From positions 21,468,901 to 21,532,900 of the forward strand of contig OY987299.1 of assembly GCA_963920635.1 (NCBI GenBank): 64,000 bases of DNA. Direction: 5' to 3'. The DNA is from Pseudeuparius sepicola. Taxonomy: Eukaryota > Arthropoda > Insecta > Coleoptera > Anthribidae. Made by a program: the position numbers and the translations under genes. The notes beneath the pieces were generated by a model, which made no database searches, was not told where the DNA came from, and saw only the letters and a list, made by a program, of their open reading frames with translations. Each line of letters begins with the position of its first letter. The first letter of the stretch is position 1. This document shows, piece after piece, positions 36,701-48,700 of the stretch.

Positions 36701-39700
36701 GTTTCGCTAAAGAGATGCAGGGAGTAGTTTTTGGCAGGAAATTTTCTCCAATCGCGGATCGCGGATTGGTGCATCTGGAATAATTCTAATAATTTCGAAT
36801 TGTGGCTGCCTTATTATTACTACTCGTGTAAATGCTATTCCTTCTATCCACATGTTCTTGCATCGACAACGTTGCAGCGTTTTTTATGGGATAGGTGCTT
36901 TCAAGGCCACCGAATTATTGTGGGCAGGCCGGCCGATTATATTTTTATTGGAATTTCCCACACGCGGCGCCCTCTATTGGTGCCAGTTCAAACAATTGGG
37001 TCCCCAGGCCCCAGGCACTGTCTGTAGCGAAGCTATATAGGTCTGTGCCGGTATTCTTCATTGCCTAGGATAACTTGTTCTATGTTAAGAAATGCTCCTT
37101 AACATAAACGAAAACATAGAGAAAGAGATATAAAGAAAGAAGGAAACTATTTATAAATATTTTTATTTAGGTATATAAGCATAAACGTTTATCCAGTAGT
37201 TGCGGAAAAAGCATAGTATTCAACTTGCGAGTTATAGTGATTACTCATCTGGAAGAATAGGGTACTTGACAACTTTTCTTCTTAATTTATATGGAGTAAA
37301 AATAAATAAAAATAAATAAAATAAAATAAAAAAAATTAAGATAGTGACAACTTAGCAATAAGTAAGAAAAAGACATGTAATGAACTTTTCGCATGAGTTA
37401 TGGCAAAGTATTTATAAAGGATGTCGCATAATGGACGGATTTTAAGGGAACATTTTCCAACAGCATTTTGAATATAAACACATTTAGAAAACCAGACAGT
37501 TTTATAGTTAGTTTATTAATTTATGTACATACTTGAAACCTAAAACTGCCGCTCCGTGCACAGCAACCCCAAAACACCATCAAGTCCAATTTCTTGTGTA
37601 TTAACACTAAACACTGATATGGAAAAACTAATAACTCACATAAGTGAACATTAAAAGAGATGAAGCCAGAGAACTGTTGTAGGCTCCTTCCATACTAATT
37701 AACAGAGAATATATACCACCTACAATTTTTCTGTTCACAAGCTGACTAGTACTGAAAAGGGTCCGCATTATTCCTACATTAAACTGTATAATTCTTTACC
37801 AATAAAGGTAAAAATTCTTGGAAACATTTATTTTTAAAAATTATCGTATAGTATGTAATATCACAAGTGCCGGAAATTTTATCGATAATTTTTTCGAAAG
37901 CGCTATTTTGCCTAGAAATATCACGAGTATAAATTGGTCTTTTATCTCTGAAAATAAAAGCCCAATTTGTACGACTGGTTTTGCTAATGGGCAAAATAGT
38001 GCTTGAGAATAAAATTATTTAGAAAAATTTCCGGCATGAGTGATATTTGTCGAGATTATTTCACAAATACGATTTAATAATTTCTGTATTAATTTTTTCT
38101 GTTTACATATCCAAAACAACTCATTTTGAACCAGTTTATTGACAGCTTCGACTGTAGCGTCATTCGAGTAAACAAACATGAGGCTTGGATATCCAAGGCA
38201 AATGCGTTGGTCCCTGTTAGCGTTGGTTTATTTAGCAATGTAAAAGTTATACAGGGTGTTAGTAAATAAGTGCGACAAACTTTAAGGGGTGATTCTACAT
38301 GAAAAAATAATGACAGTTTGCTATATAAACGTAGGTCCGCAAATGCTTCGTTTCAGATATAGTCAAAGTTTAAAAAAAAAGATAATTTATTTATTGTTAT
38401 AGCTATGCGCACCTAACTAAAAATGTTTTATTCAAGATATTTTTATTTTCATTTGTTGTTTTGATTTATTGTTGCTGTATAGGATAGGTTTTTGATATTG
38501 TTGTAACAGAAATTAAAAATACGCGTTATGTTGTTTTATTTTTTTGCATAAAAATGGCGGCCCCTGTGAAAAAAAGGTATGAGAGCTTTTTTGTCACTAA
38601 TTAAACGAGGATTTTAAAAATAATTTTTATTTTAAATTATCTCAGTGACGTATCATTTATTTTCTTAAAAATATCGAGGCCATTACCCCTATGCACGCCA
38701 CTGATTAACATAAAATTTTTAATCGGGTGTCAAAAAAATGCCTTTTTAGTCCTCTTAAAACCCACCAAATTTCATTTGAATATCTTAATCCGTTTCAGCG
38801 CAATAAATAAATTATCATTTTTTTTTTAAACTGACACCCTGTATATCGGAAACGAAGCATTTGCGGACCTACGTTTATATAGCAAACTGTCATTATTTTT
38901 TCATGTAGAATCACCCCTTAAAGTTTGTCGCACTTATTTACTAACACCTTGTATAAATTCATTGATACAATGCTTAATTATGCCGCAACATAATTTATAA
39001 GCTGCATAATTTAGAACAGTGTTGTAAAACCCACCAATTTTAAGAAGTACGTGTTTGTTTCGAACAGATTCGCGGTTGCTAAGCAACGAAGTGATAATTG
39101 CACAAGTGGTATTACCACTTTGCTTTTGCACAAGTGCAATTATCGCTAGCAGAGGCATATGATTGGTTGGATTTTTGTGGAAGGAGCTACCTTATTGAAT
39201 GCAAGCAGTATGAGGGAAATAATCTATATAAATATATCTGTGTATTATGGAGCCTTATACTTTAACAGAATTTTATACGAAATCAGCATGATTACATTGT
39301 CATCACTAAACTCTATTCAAACTAAATGCAAGTAGCGCGTAAACATTTACAAGATGGAATCACGTGAACAATTCTGAGGGCTAATCATATACATAATTAT
39401 GTATATGGGGCTAATACGAGGCAGGACCCCATTAAGGACGGTCTCTAGGAATTTTATAATATAAAATATTAAAATAATATGCCCCAGTATTAAGAACTTC
39501 AAAAACAAACTTTTATGGCACACCTAGACTTCTTAAAAATGTAATCATAGCTCCAACGATTAATAAACAGCGAAATAATTATATCGGAAAAAAAATAAAT
39601 AAAAGTCCACTTGAAACTCAAATACACCTCTGTAACAATCACCGACTAGCTGCAGTCGCGTGTCGGTTAAAACTTTATTGCCATCTAGCCAATAGCAAGC

Positions 39701-42700
39701 CCATCACGTGCATATCACGCTCTAGCCATGCAACAACTTTTGTTTATGTTTTACTTGCGCTTAGTTTGAATAGAGTGTAGTGTAATTAAATTGTAGTTTA
39801 GATATTTTTCAAGTTGACATGTTTCACTTTCTGTACTTGTATGATATTGTAAAATAAAATGTTTCCCTTTCTATCTATTTATCAATTCGATGGACTGACC
39901 ATGTTGCCAAATGCAAGCATCTATGAAACTAAAGTGAAAACAATTAATTTCAAAGAGATTTTGCTACTCGTCTGGTAAAAAACTATAGCTTCAAGTACCC
40001 TATTGTAACGTGAGGCCATTTGGGTAATCAAACACCTACCATAGCTCGCCTGTCGTTAGTAAATAAAAAAAATTGAAAAACCTCCAAACCTACCTCCTCT
40101 CAAGGTTCACGTCTACGGTCCGCCTGCTGGTCGGAGGCAAGCTCAACGTGCACATGACCCCGCCGCAGGTCAAGGTGTCGATCATATCGGAGACGCAGGC
40201 GACCGTCCTCCTGAAGAACGACAAGGTGCTGAAGGCGAGCGACTGCTCGGGCGAGATACTCAACAACACGGGCACGATGGAGTACCAGCAGGCGACGCGC
40301 CAGCTGTCCGTCAGCTTCCGCAACATGCAGCTGAAGAAGATCAAGCGGGCGGAGAAGAAGGGCACCGAGAGCGTCATGGACGAGAAGTTCTCGTTGTTCT
40401 TCCAGTCGCAGTTCAGCATCGGCGGCGGGGAGCTCGTGTTCCAAGGTAGGAATGCCATCTGAACTAAATCTTGAGATACCGCCATCCCGGGAGCCTATGA
40501 AGGTTTGAAAAGCCCACATCTTGTGCCATGAGGAGGCAGAGGGAGAGATTTTGGTTTTCGTTCATCTTAGATTTTATGGCTATGGTCACAGAATAAATAG
40601 CTTTGCAACAGAAGTGTCCTTACAGACATGTGTCAGAAAGCGAGCCTCCATTTCAATTTACAGAAAGACGGACAGTATTTTAAGCATAAATTTAGTTCTA
40701 ATACAATCTCTTTGCTATGTAGATTAACGTACAATCAAGTAAAATGCACATTATTCATGTAGTCAGAAGATATTTCGCTAAAAAGCTAGTCCCCTTTTGA
40801 CACATGTTGCTGTATTTAAGCCGAATTTAAATCGAGAATCACATACGGGCTGTTACTGTGGGGCTTGGCCCGTACATCGAGGGATATATATTTCTTCTTA
40901 AAAAAATGCATTAGGGCAATGTTAAAAAGGACACAACAAAAGTATTGTAAACCTCTCTCTCTTTAATCAGCTGAAAATTCTCCCTTTGCTGTGTTTATTT
41001 GTTTTACGGTCTGTATTACTCGTTAGTCTGTGCTATGGTTAATTAGTTATTATCAATGAATCAATTCATCTTTATTTATAAAAACCACAAGTGGTACAAA
41101 TAGTGTCAAAATTAGTGCCTACATAGCAACACAGCACATCTGATAAAGTTACATACATACAGTGTGACCCATTCTGATGTTGGACACCCTCACAAAATCT
41201 GTAATTTTTGTCCGATTTTATCCGGGTTTTTTTTCTAAAAATAGATCACAAAAAACTATTTTGGCGCCAAGTTTCAGATCTTAATCTCAATTTTCAAGGC
41301 CTACTATGAATTTTTTTCTAGTAAAAAAAAGACGAAAAGCCTTTAGCGATTTTTTTATTTAAAATCTGACAACACAGCGTTAATCGGGATACCCTGAAAC
41401 CCCCACATACCAAATTTGAATAAAAAATATACAGTGGGTTCCTTCCTGCGGGTTGTCAAAGTTGAGCAAAATAGAAATTTTAAAGGTATTTCGCAAGTCA
41501 AGTGTACCATGGAATCCCCTCAAAACAGTTGAATGGTCAACAGGACCACTCAAAGTGTTGGTGCGCAAAGATCTAATTCAAAAATATACAGAGTGTCTTT
41601 CTCTGTGGCATATGAAAATACCGAATTTTTTTGAACTTTAAATCGAGTATATCAAAACCGCCCCAGCCACTATAAACGAACTAAGTCTAAAAATACAGAA
41701 GCCTACTAGTCGGTAAGTCCATATGAGTTAAGGTGGCTGGTGTGCCACAACACCAAACGCACAGAAATGTATCTATCATCTTAGACAGTGACTTTATTGA
41801 GTATGGTCCGATAATTTAAATGGGTTTTTATTTGTTGGTTGGTATTTTGTAAAGAAATAAATTACTTTTGTGTTTGTTAATGTTTTTTCAATAATTCCAA
41901 CACACTCATGACCAGTATAAAGTTTCATAAAAATTCAGCATTTTGAGATGGTCCAAAGAAAAATACCCTGTATATTTTTGTATTGAATCTTCGTACACCA
42001 ACACTGTGAGTGGTCCTGTTGACCATCCAACTGTTTTGAAGTAATTCCATGGCACACTTGACTCGCCAGATGCCTGTAAAATTCCTATTTTGCTCAACTT
42101 TGACACCCTGCACAATGGAACTCACTGTATATTTTTTGTTCAAATTTTGTATATGGGGGTTTTTGGGTATTCTGATTAACGCTGTGGAGTCAGATTTTAA
42201 ATAAAAAAATCGCTAAAGGGTTTTCGTCTTTTTTTTTACTACAAAGAAATTCATAGTAGGCCTTGAAAATTGAGATTAAGATCTGAAACTTTGCGCCAAA
42301 ATAGAGTTTTTTGTGATATATTTTTAGAAAAAAAAAACGGCTAAAATCGGATGAAAATTACAGATTTTATGAGGGTGTCCAACATCAGAATGGGTCACAC
42401 TGTATATAAATTTTTTAGACAATCTGAAATCATGGTGACTAATAACTAAAAAACTCGTCCATTGCATAAAAATTGTGCATGGAAAGCCCGGACTTTAATA
42501 CTCTCTTGAATTTACAATAGTTTGTGAGGTGTCATATCTGTGGAGATTTTATTGTAGATTCAAACACCACTGCTATATGGGCGTCATAATCAGGAGCGTT
42601 CAATTTCGGTTATATGGTGTTTGCAATAAGTCTTGTTGTTACCTTGTTATATACATGAGTGTCACCCCACCCCTATTGGGGATATTATTTTTTGTATGCA

Positions 42701-45700
42701 ATATATAACATGCTGAAAGTAAAACAAATAAAAGCAAAGGGAGAATTTTTAGCTGATTAAAGAGAGAGAGGTTTACAATACTTTTGTTGTGTCCTTTTTA
42801 ACATTGCCCTAATGCATTTTTTTAAGAAGAAATATATATCCCTCGCTGTACGGGCCAAGCCCCACAGCAACAGCCCGTATGTGATTCTCGATTTAAATTC
42901 GGCAAAATAAAAACTCAAGGTATTGATTGATACAACCGGACAGAGGCATCTTACTTGATAAATAACTTTACCTTTACTAATTTTAGGCTTCATAAACCTT
43001 ATATGTGGGTTTTCCAACTTGGGTTATCATCAAAGTATATATAGTATATCCACTCTCCTCAAACACCTCAACCAATTACGTCATATCAGACAGGTAGGAT
43101 CGCAATCACATGTGGGCCATACCTCTGATACCAATTGCCCACAGCTTATCTAGGATTCTTTCATAGGGGACACAGTCAAAAGCACTGCTCAAGTCACATA
43201 ATCACAAGTCCAACAGGGCATCTAACTCATCCAAACTGGAGCCGAGAACATCAGTCAGTGCCATTTGTGTCGACCTTGTTTTCCGAAAACCTTGTTCTTT
43301 CGGAATTAAATGGAATAGTTCTATAAAGGATTCAATTTTTTCCAGCATGCTGTAATCAAAGAGTTTCACAAACACTGTTGTATGACAGATCATCTATAGC
43401 CTTTAGATTTGGCAGTGTCGATTTAAACAGGAGGCTGCTCGGTCTTGGGAAATAATCATAAAAATGAAAAGTAGTTGAAAACCTGATTTGAAATGCGCTT
43501 TTTTGATGTCATATTAAACAATGACGGGAAAAGGTGGAATTAATTCAAAATTAATTTTCAGCTGAAATAACATTTACGAATGAGATGCATATTCCAGGAC
43601 TCCGACTATATTTCAAAATACTGCAACTTCCCTTTTCTGCACCCCTCTTAAGCAAAAAGAAAAATATTTCTCCACGACCATTCGCGAATGTAAGTATTCT
43701 AAAATCATTTTTAATAATAGAACTTAAAAATTCTCACTCTAGAGCGAGATGATTTGTTCTTAAATACTTGCTTCTCGAGTGTTTTGCATGTATTTCCAGG
43801 ATCTTAATATAATTTTTGTAATCTATTGCACATAAACAATATAATAATAGGGATACTAATATTTCGTACTAATATTAATAAATCTTGCATTATTTTATAT
43901 ATTTTCATTACATAACAAGACAATTAATGAATATACGCTAATCGAACTAAACACAGCATAGAGTGCCGTGGATTTCAAGACTGTCAACCTCGCTGTCAAT
44001 AAGTATTTTCGAACGTGTTGTAAGTTAAATAAAATGAGCGAAAAATCAAGTGATTTTGATATGGAATTTGATAATACTCCACCTGAAATTACATTCACGA
44101 ATGGTCGTGGAGAAAATACAGTCTGTTACTCGGTTAGAATGAAAAAATTCGATACTCGTGGTTCCTCACGCTCGCTAACGCTCGTGTTTGGAATCTTCCA
44201 CTCGTATCGAATTTTTTCATTCTAACCTCATTACGGAATCTACTATTCTTGTTGTTCAACTAATCTCAAAATTTGACCTTAATTTGGTCGCAAAAGAATC
44301 AGACAGTCGAACAGCAAAGTAGCAATACATGAAAAGATTTAAATTGTTGAAAAAAAAAACACTCGTATTGAGCAGAAATAAAAGGGGTCTTAAATGGTTA
44401 CTAGTAGTGAAGGGAATATTCGAATACAAATAATCGATGTATTCGATTCTGGCGCGCATTCGAAAGCATTCGATTCTCAACGAAGTATTCGAATACTAAA
44501 AATAATCGAAGCGAGAGGGATCCTCGAATGCTTAATCGGGATGAATCGACGCACTTCGCGTTTATTCGGAATATTCGGAGGCCGCGAGCGCCTGTCGATT
44601 ATGCACATCAGCTCCAGCGGAGAGCAAAAAACGGCGGAATTTGTATTTATTAGTCCTATATCGTCAAATTCGCCAATGTATCAAGATTTTCAAGATAAAA
44701 CAAACCAGAGAACAGAGAACCAATTTGAAACGAGCCTCCTCCGAGATCGAGAACCGAGACGTATGCGTCCGAGACACAGAATAATTCTGTGTTCGAGTCC
44801 GAGACTGAAAAACCCGAGACTCGAGCTCGAGAGGTTGAATCGAATCGCAATAGCAACATTTCCGATACTACTATTGCTGATACTATTGCGATACTATTGC
44901 GACCTCGAAACTTGAATAATTCGATTCTTTGTATTCGGATAATCATTCGATTCTCAAAAGTATTCGAATGCAAGATATTCGATTCTGAAAATCATCCGAT
45001 TCTCCCTTCACTAGTTACTAGTCTGGACATTTTTAAACGATAACACAAGATGTGGGCATTCCAAACGTACAGAAACCAGTCATTAATTGGCACAACTGTC
45101 ACGTTTGCATTTTTCGGGACATTTTGACTGAAAACTCGAGACTCAAACCGTTTTTTGTTTAGTATGGACGTTAAGCTTACCCGTCGTCGTCATTGTTCAC
45201 GGAAACCAGGAACCTCACGCCTGGGCCACGGTGACGTGGGACAACGCATTTAGCGAGCCCGGCAGGTGCCCTTTCGTTGTTCCAGACAAGGTAGGTTCGA
45301 AAAGGGAAAAAACGCGCGTTCCCTAATATCGAAATCCGCCTCCTAGGTGGCGTGGAATAAAGTGGCCGATACGCTGTCGATCAAGTTCAGGGCGGCGACG
45401 GGCCGGGCCCTGTCCGACGAGAACCTGAGGTTCCTGGCGGAGAAAGCGTTCCGCGGCAACTACAACGAATCGACAAACGCCATGCTCAGTTGGGCGCAGT
45501 TCTGCAAGGAGCCGCTCACCGAGAGGAACTTCACCTTCTGGGAGTGGTTCTACGCCATCATGAAACTGACGAGGGAGCACCTGAGGGGGCCCTGGATTGA
45601 CGGGTGAGTTGAGATCTATCAGGGACTCTTTAAAATAAGGGGACCCAGCATTTCACAGTCTACCACATAGGAAGAGTGAAGCCTTAAGGGGAAGTTTGTT

Positions 45701-48700
45701 TTCTGTAGACTCCAAGGAGACCACATAAGTGTGCTGGTACAAGGTTATGTCATATGTCAGTGTCCAACTGCCATCAGGTTTTATGTGATAGATAGTGCCA
45801 TAGATTCTAAAGGAGGCAAAAAATTTCCCATCATAATTCACAATTTTTAAGTTTTCTAACTTCCAGATACTCAGATGTGACAATTAAAGAATTTCAACTA
45901 TATAATAAATTTGTTTCATTTGACAGTTGCCATATTCTGTAATTGTAGACACAACGTTGTCAAGTCTAATTTTTAGAAATCATGGAAACCATTATTAACT
46001 TTTACTAACAATCAAAGTACCTGTTATATTCATAGATTCTCCAATAAAATGGCATACTTGGCATCACTGTTATTATTAGAATGAGAAAAGAATAGGCCTC
46101 GCTTTGGAAAGTATAATGCTGGGTCCCCTTATTTTAAAGAGTCCCTGAGATATATAGTTTGACCCACTTCAAACTGGAACACCTCTATAAAATTTGTATT
46201 TGTTGTACGATTTTGACCAGGGTTTTTTTAAACGATAGGGCATGGAAAACTGTATTTTAGGGCAAAACGTCACATTTTTCTTTAGAAAATCAAGGCCTGC
46301 TACGATAAATTTTTGGTGCCAAAATTGGATATTTATATAAAAATTGTGATTATGCCACTGGATTAGGCATCCCTTAAAACGGATGTGTACCCGATTTTGT
46401 TAAAACGATGAAAATTCTAGAAACCAATGAAAATCTAACCTAAATACAAAACGTAAAATAATTGTTTTTATAAATTATAATAAATCAAGAATCCATACCA
46501 CACATTGTACGCCAAAGTTTAAGTCTTTTTGTTTCGACAAAAACTGTAATACGAAAAAGTGCAACTGTATCAAGAAAAGACTGAAATGCTGTGATCAATG
46601 TAAAGTGGCATGTGCAATAATAGTGATGGTAATGTAGAAAGAAAATACCGAAGATGAGTTTATATTGATAAAGATTTTTTAATTTTTATTTTATACCTAT
46701 ATGTAGGTGCTATTGTATATTGTATATATAGGTGCAGCATGCACAAAGATTTAATTATTATAAAAAGTTATAGATGGGTTTACACCGGGTTTTTTCATAT
46801 GTGGAAAGGGTGTCAAGGTTTCCACCCTTTTTGGCACCGGGTGTCAAATTATGACACTAGTTTTTGGCATATTTTGATTGGTGACATCTAGACGTTTAAT
46901 TTAATACCAAATACTCATATCTAAAAACTATAAACAACAAAAACATTGCAAGAAGATATAAAAAGTAAAAAAAAATATGTTGCAGGCGAATTAGAAATTT
47001 AGTCGCTTATCTATTACATTATCCTAAATTAAAATAACGATGACTAAATATTAAATAAATGAATAAATGTATTCTAGGGCATACAAAAACAAGATTCACC
47101 CTGCATTATTAACTTTAATAAACTATACTTCAGTCTGGATAAAATAGAAAGTAGGTCAGTCATGCGCAGTATAGAATTCGCCAATTATTTCTATGAAAGC
47201 CACCATGGGCATCCCCATATTGTTTAAAATTCCCTAAATGGCCTAAATGAAGGTGTTTCCTGCATTTTTAACGTATAATTATTACAATAAACACTCAGAA
47301 ATAAGGTGGCACAATCTACAGCACTCGCCCCCTGCCGTAATGCAAAACCGCGGTTTTCAGTATGCACGGGAGAAGGTATTCACGACGTGATGCGCCCATG
47401 GATTGGGGACCCTCTAAAAATAGATATTTGGCGCGCCAATCAGACGCGCTAGAGCTGACAGAAGGAGAACCTGGAATTCGAGGTTGCCATATCAACGAGG
47501 CAAGTGATCAGAAATCGCGGGTTATGGATTATATTTCGACGTGGAAAAAAAGCTTTATATGCCACGTTTGGCAACTCTGTTTTTGATCATCGATCCAAAT
47601 GCCGCATTGCGCAAGATTGACCTACTTTCTATTTTATTCAGGCTGGAGTATAGTTAACGAGAAATAAAAAAAATGTCATCAGTATATATATATACAGTGT
47701 GACCCATTCTGATGTTGGACACCCTCATAAAATCTGTAATTTTTGTCCGATTTTAGCCGGCTTTTTTTCTAAAAATAGATAACAAAAGCTCTATTTTGAC
47801 GCAAAGTTTCAGATCTTAATCTCAATTTTCAAGGCCTACTATGAATTTTTTTTCTAGTAAAAAAGACGAAAACCCTTTAGCGATTTTTTTATTTAAAATC
47901 TGACAACACAGCGTTAATTAGGACACCCCAAAACCCCCATATACCAAATTTGAACAAAAAATACACAGGGAGTTCCATTCTGCAGGGTGTCAAAGTTGAG
48001 CAAAATAGGAATTTTAAAGTCAGCTGCCAAGTCAAGTGTGCCATGGAATCCCCTCAAAACAGTTGAAAGGTCAATAGGACCACTCAAGGTGTTGGTGTGC
48101 AAAGGTTCAATACAAAATATACAGTGTTCTTATCTGTGCCATCTCAAATTACTGAATTTTTGGAACTTTAAATGGGTCAAAAATCGAGTATATCAAAACC
48201 GCTCCACACTCTATAAACAAACTAAATCTAAAAAATACAGAAGCCTGCCAGTCAGTAGGTTCATATCAGTTAAGATGGCTGGTATGCCACAACAGGAAAC
48301 ACACAGAAAATTTATAATCTTAAACAGTGACTTTGTTGAGAAAGATCCAATAATTTTAATTGTTTTTATTTGTTAGTTGGCATTTTGTAAAGAAATACAT
48401 TACTTTTGTGTTTAACAATATTTTTTCAATGATTCCACAGCATTCATGACCCGTATAAAGGTTCATAAAAATTCAGCATTTTTAGACGGTCCAAAGAAAA
48501 ATACCCTGTTTGTTTTTGTATTGAATCTTTGTACACCAACACTGTGAGTGGTCCTGTTGACCATCCAACTATTTCGAAGTAATTCCATGGCACACTTGAC
48601 TCGCCAGATGGCTGTAAAATTCCTATTTTGCTCAACTTTGACACCCTGCAGAATGGAACTCCCTGTGTATTTTTTGTTCAAATTTGGTATATGGGGGTTT

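Larger units (their letters stand above)
32944..37047. mobile_element. FB/Galileo-like element with inverted satellite arrays
   Basis: Ends CACAGACCTATATAGCTTCG and its complement (37010-37047) are flanked by a 7-bp duplication CCGGTAT (32937-32943 and 37048-37054). Inside, a ~240-bp satellite is tandemly repeated on + (about 33320-35065) and inverted (about 35450-36690) around a ~370-bp centre. CA...TG termini, 7-bp duplications and long inverted arms of tandem repeats are features of FB/Galileo elements of the P superfamily. No transposase is seen. An extra internal end-like palindrome lies at 33190-33229. Confidence 0.7.

Noticed and set aside
38686..38706. 'cgccactg' as a hAT terminus
   Set aside because: No matching left end or 8-bp duplication was found.
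40090..40519. Two long minus-strand open frames opposite exon 8
   Set aside because: They are shadows of the GC-rich STAT exon on the other strand.
44394..44915. 173-codon open frame in intron 8
   Set aside because: It lies across the hAT-like element and is produced by TTCGAT repeats.
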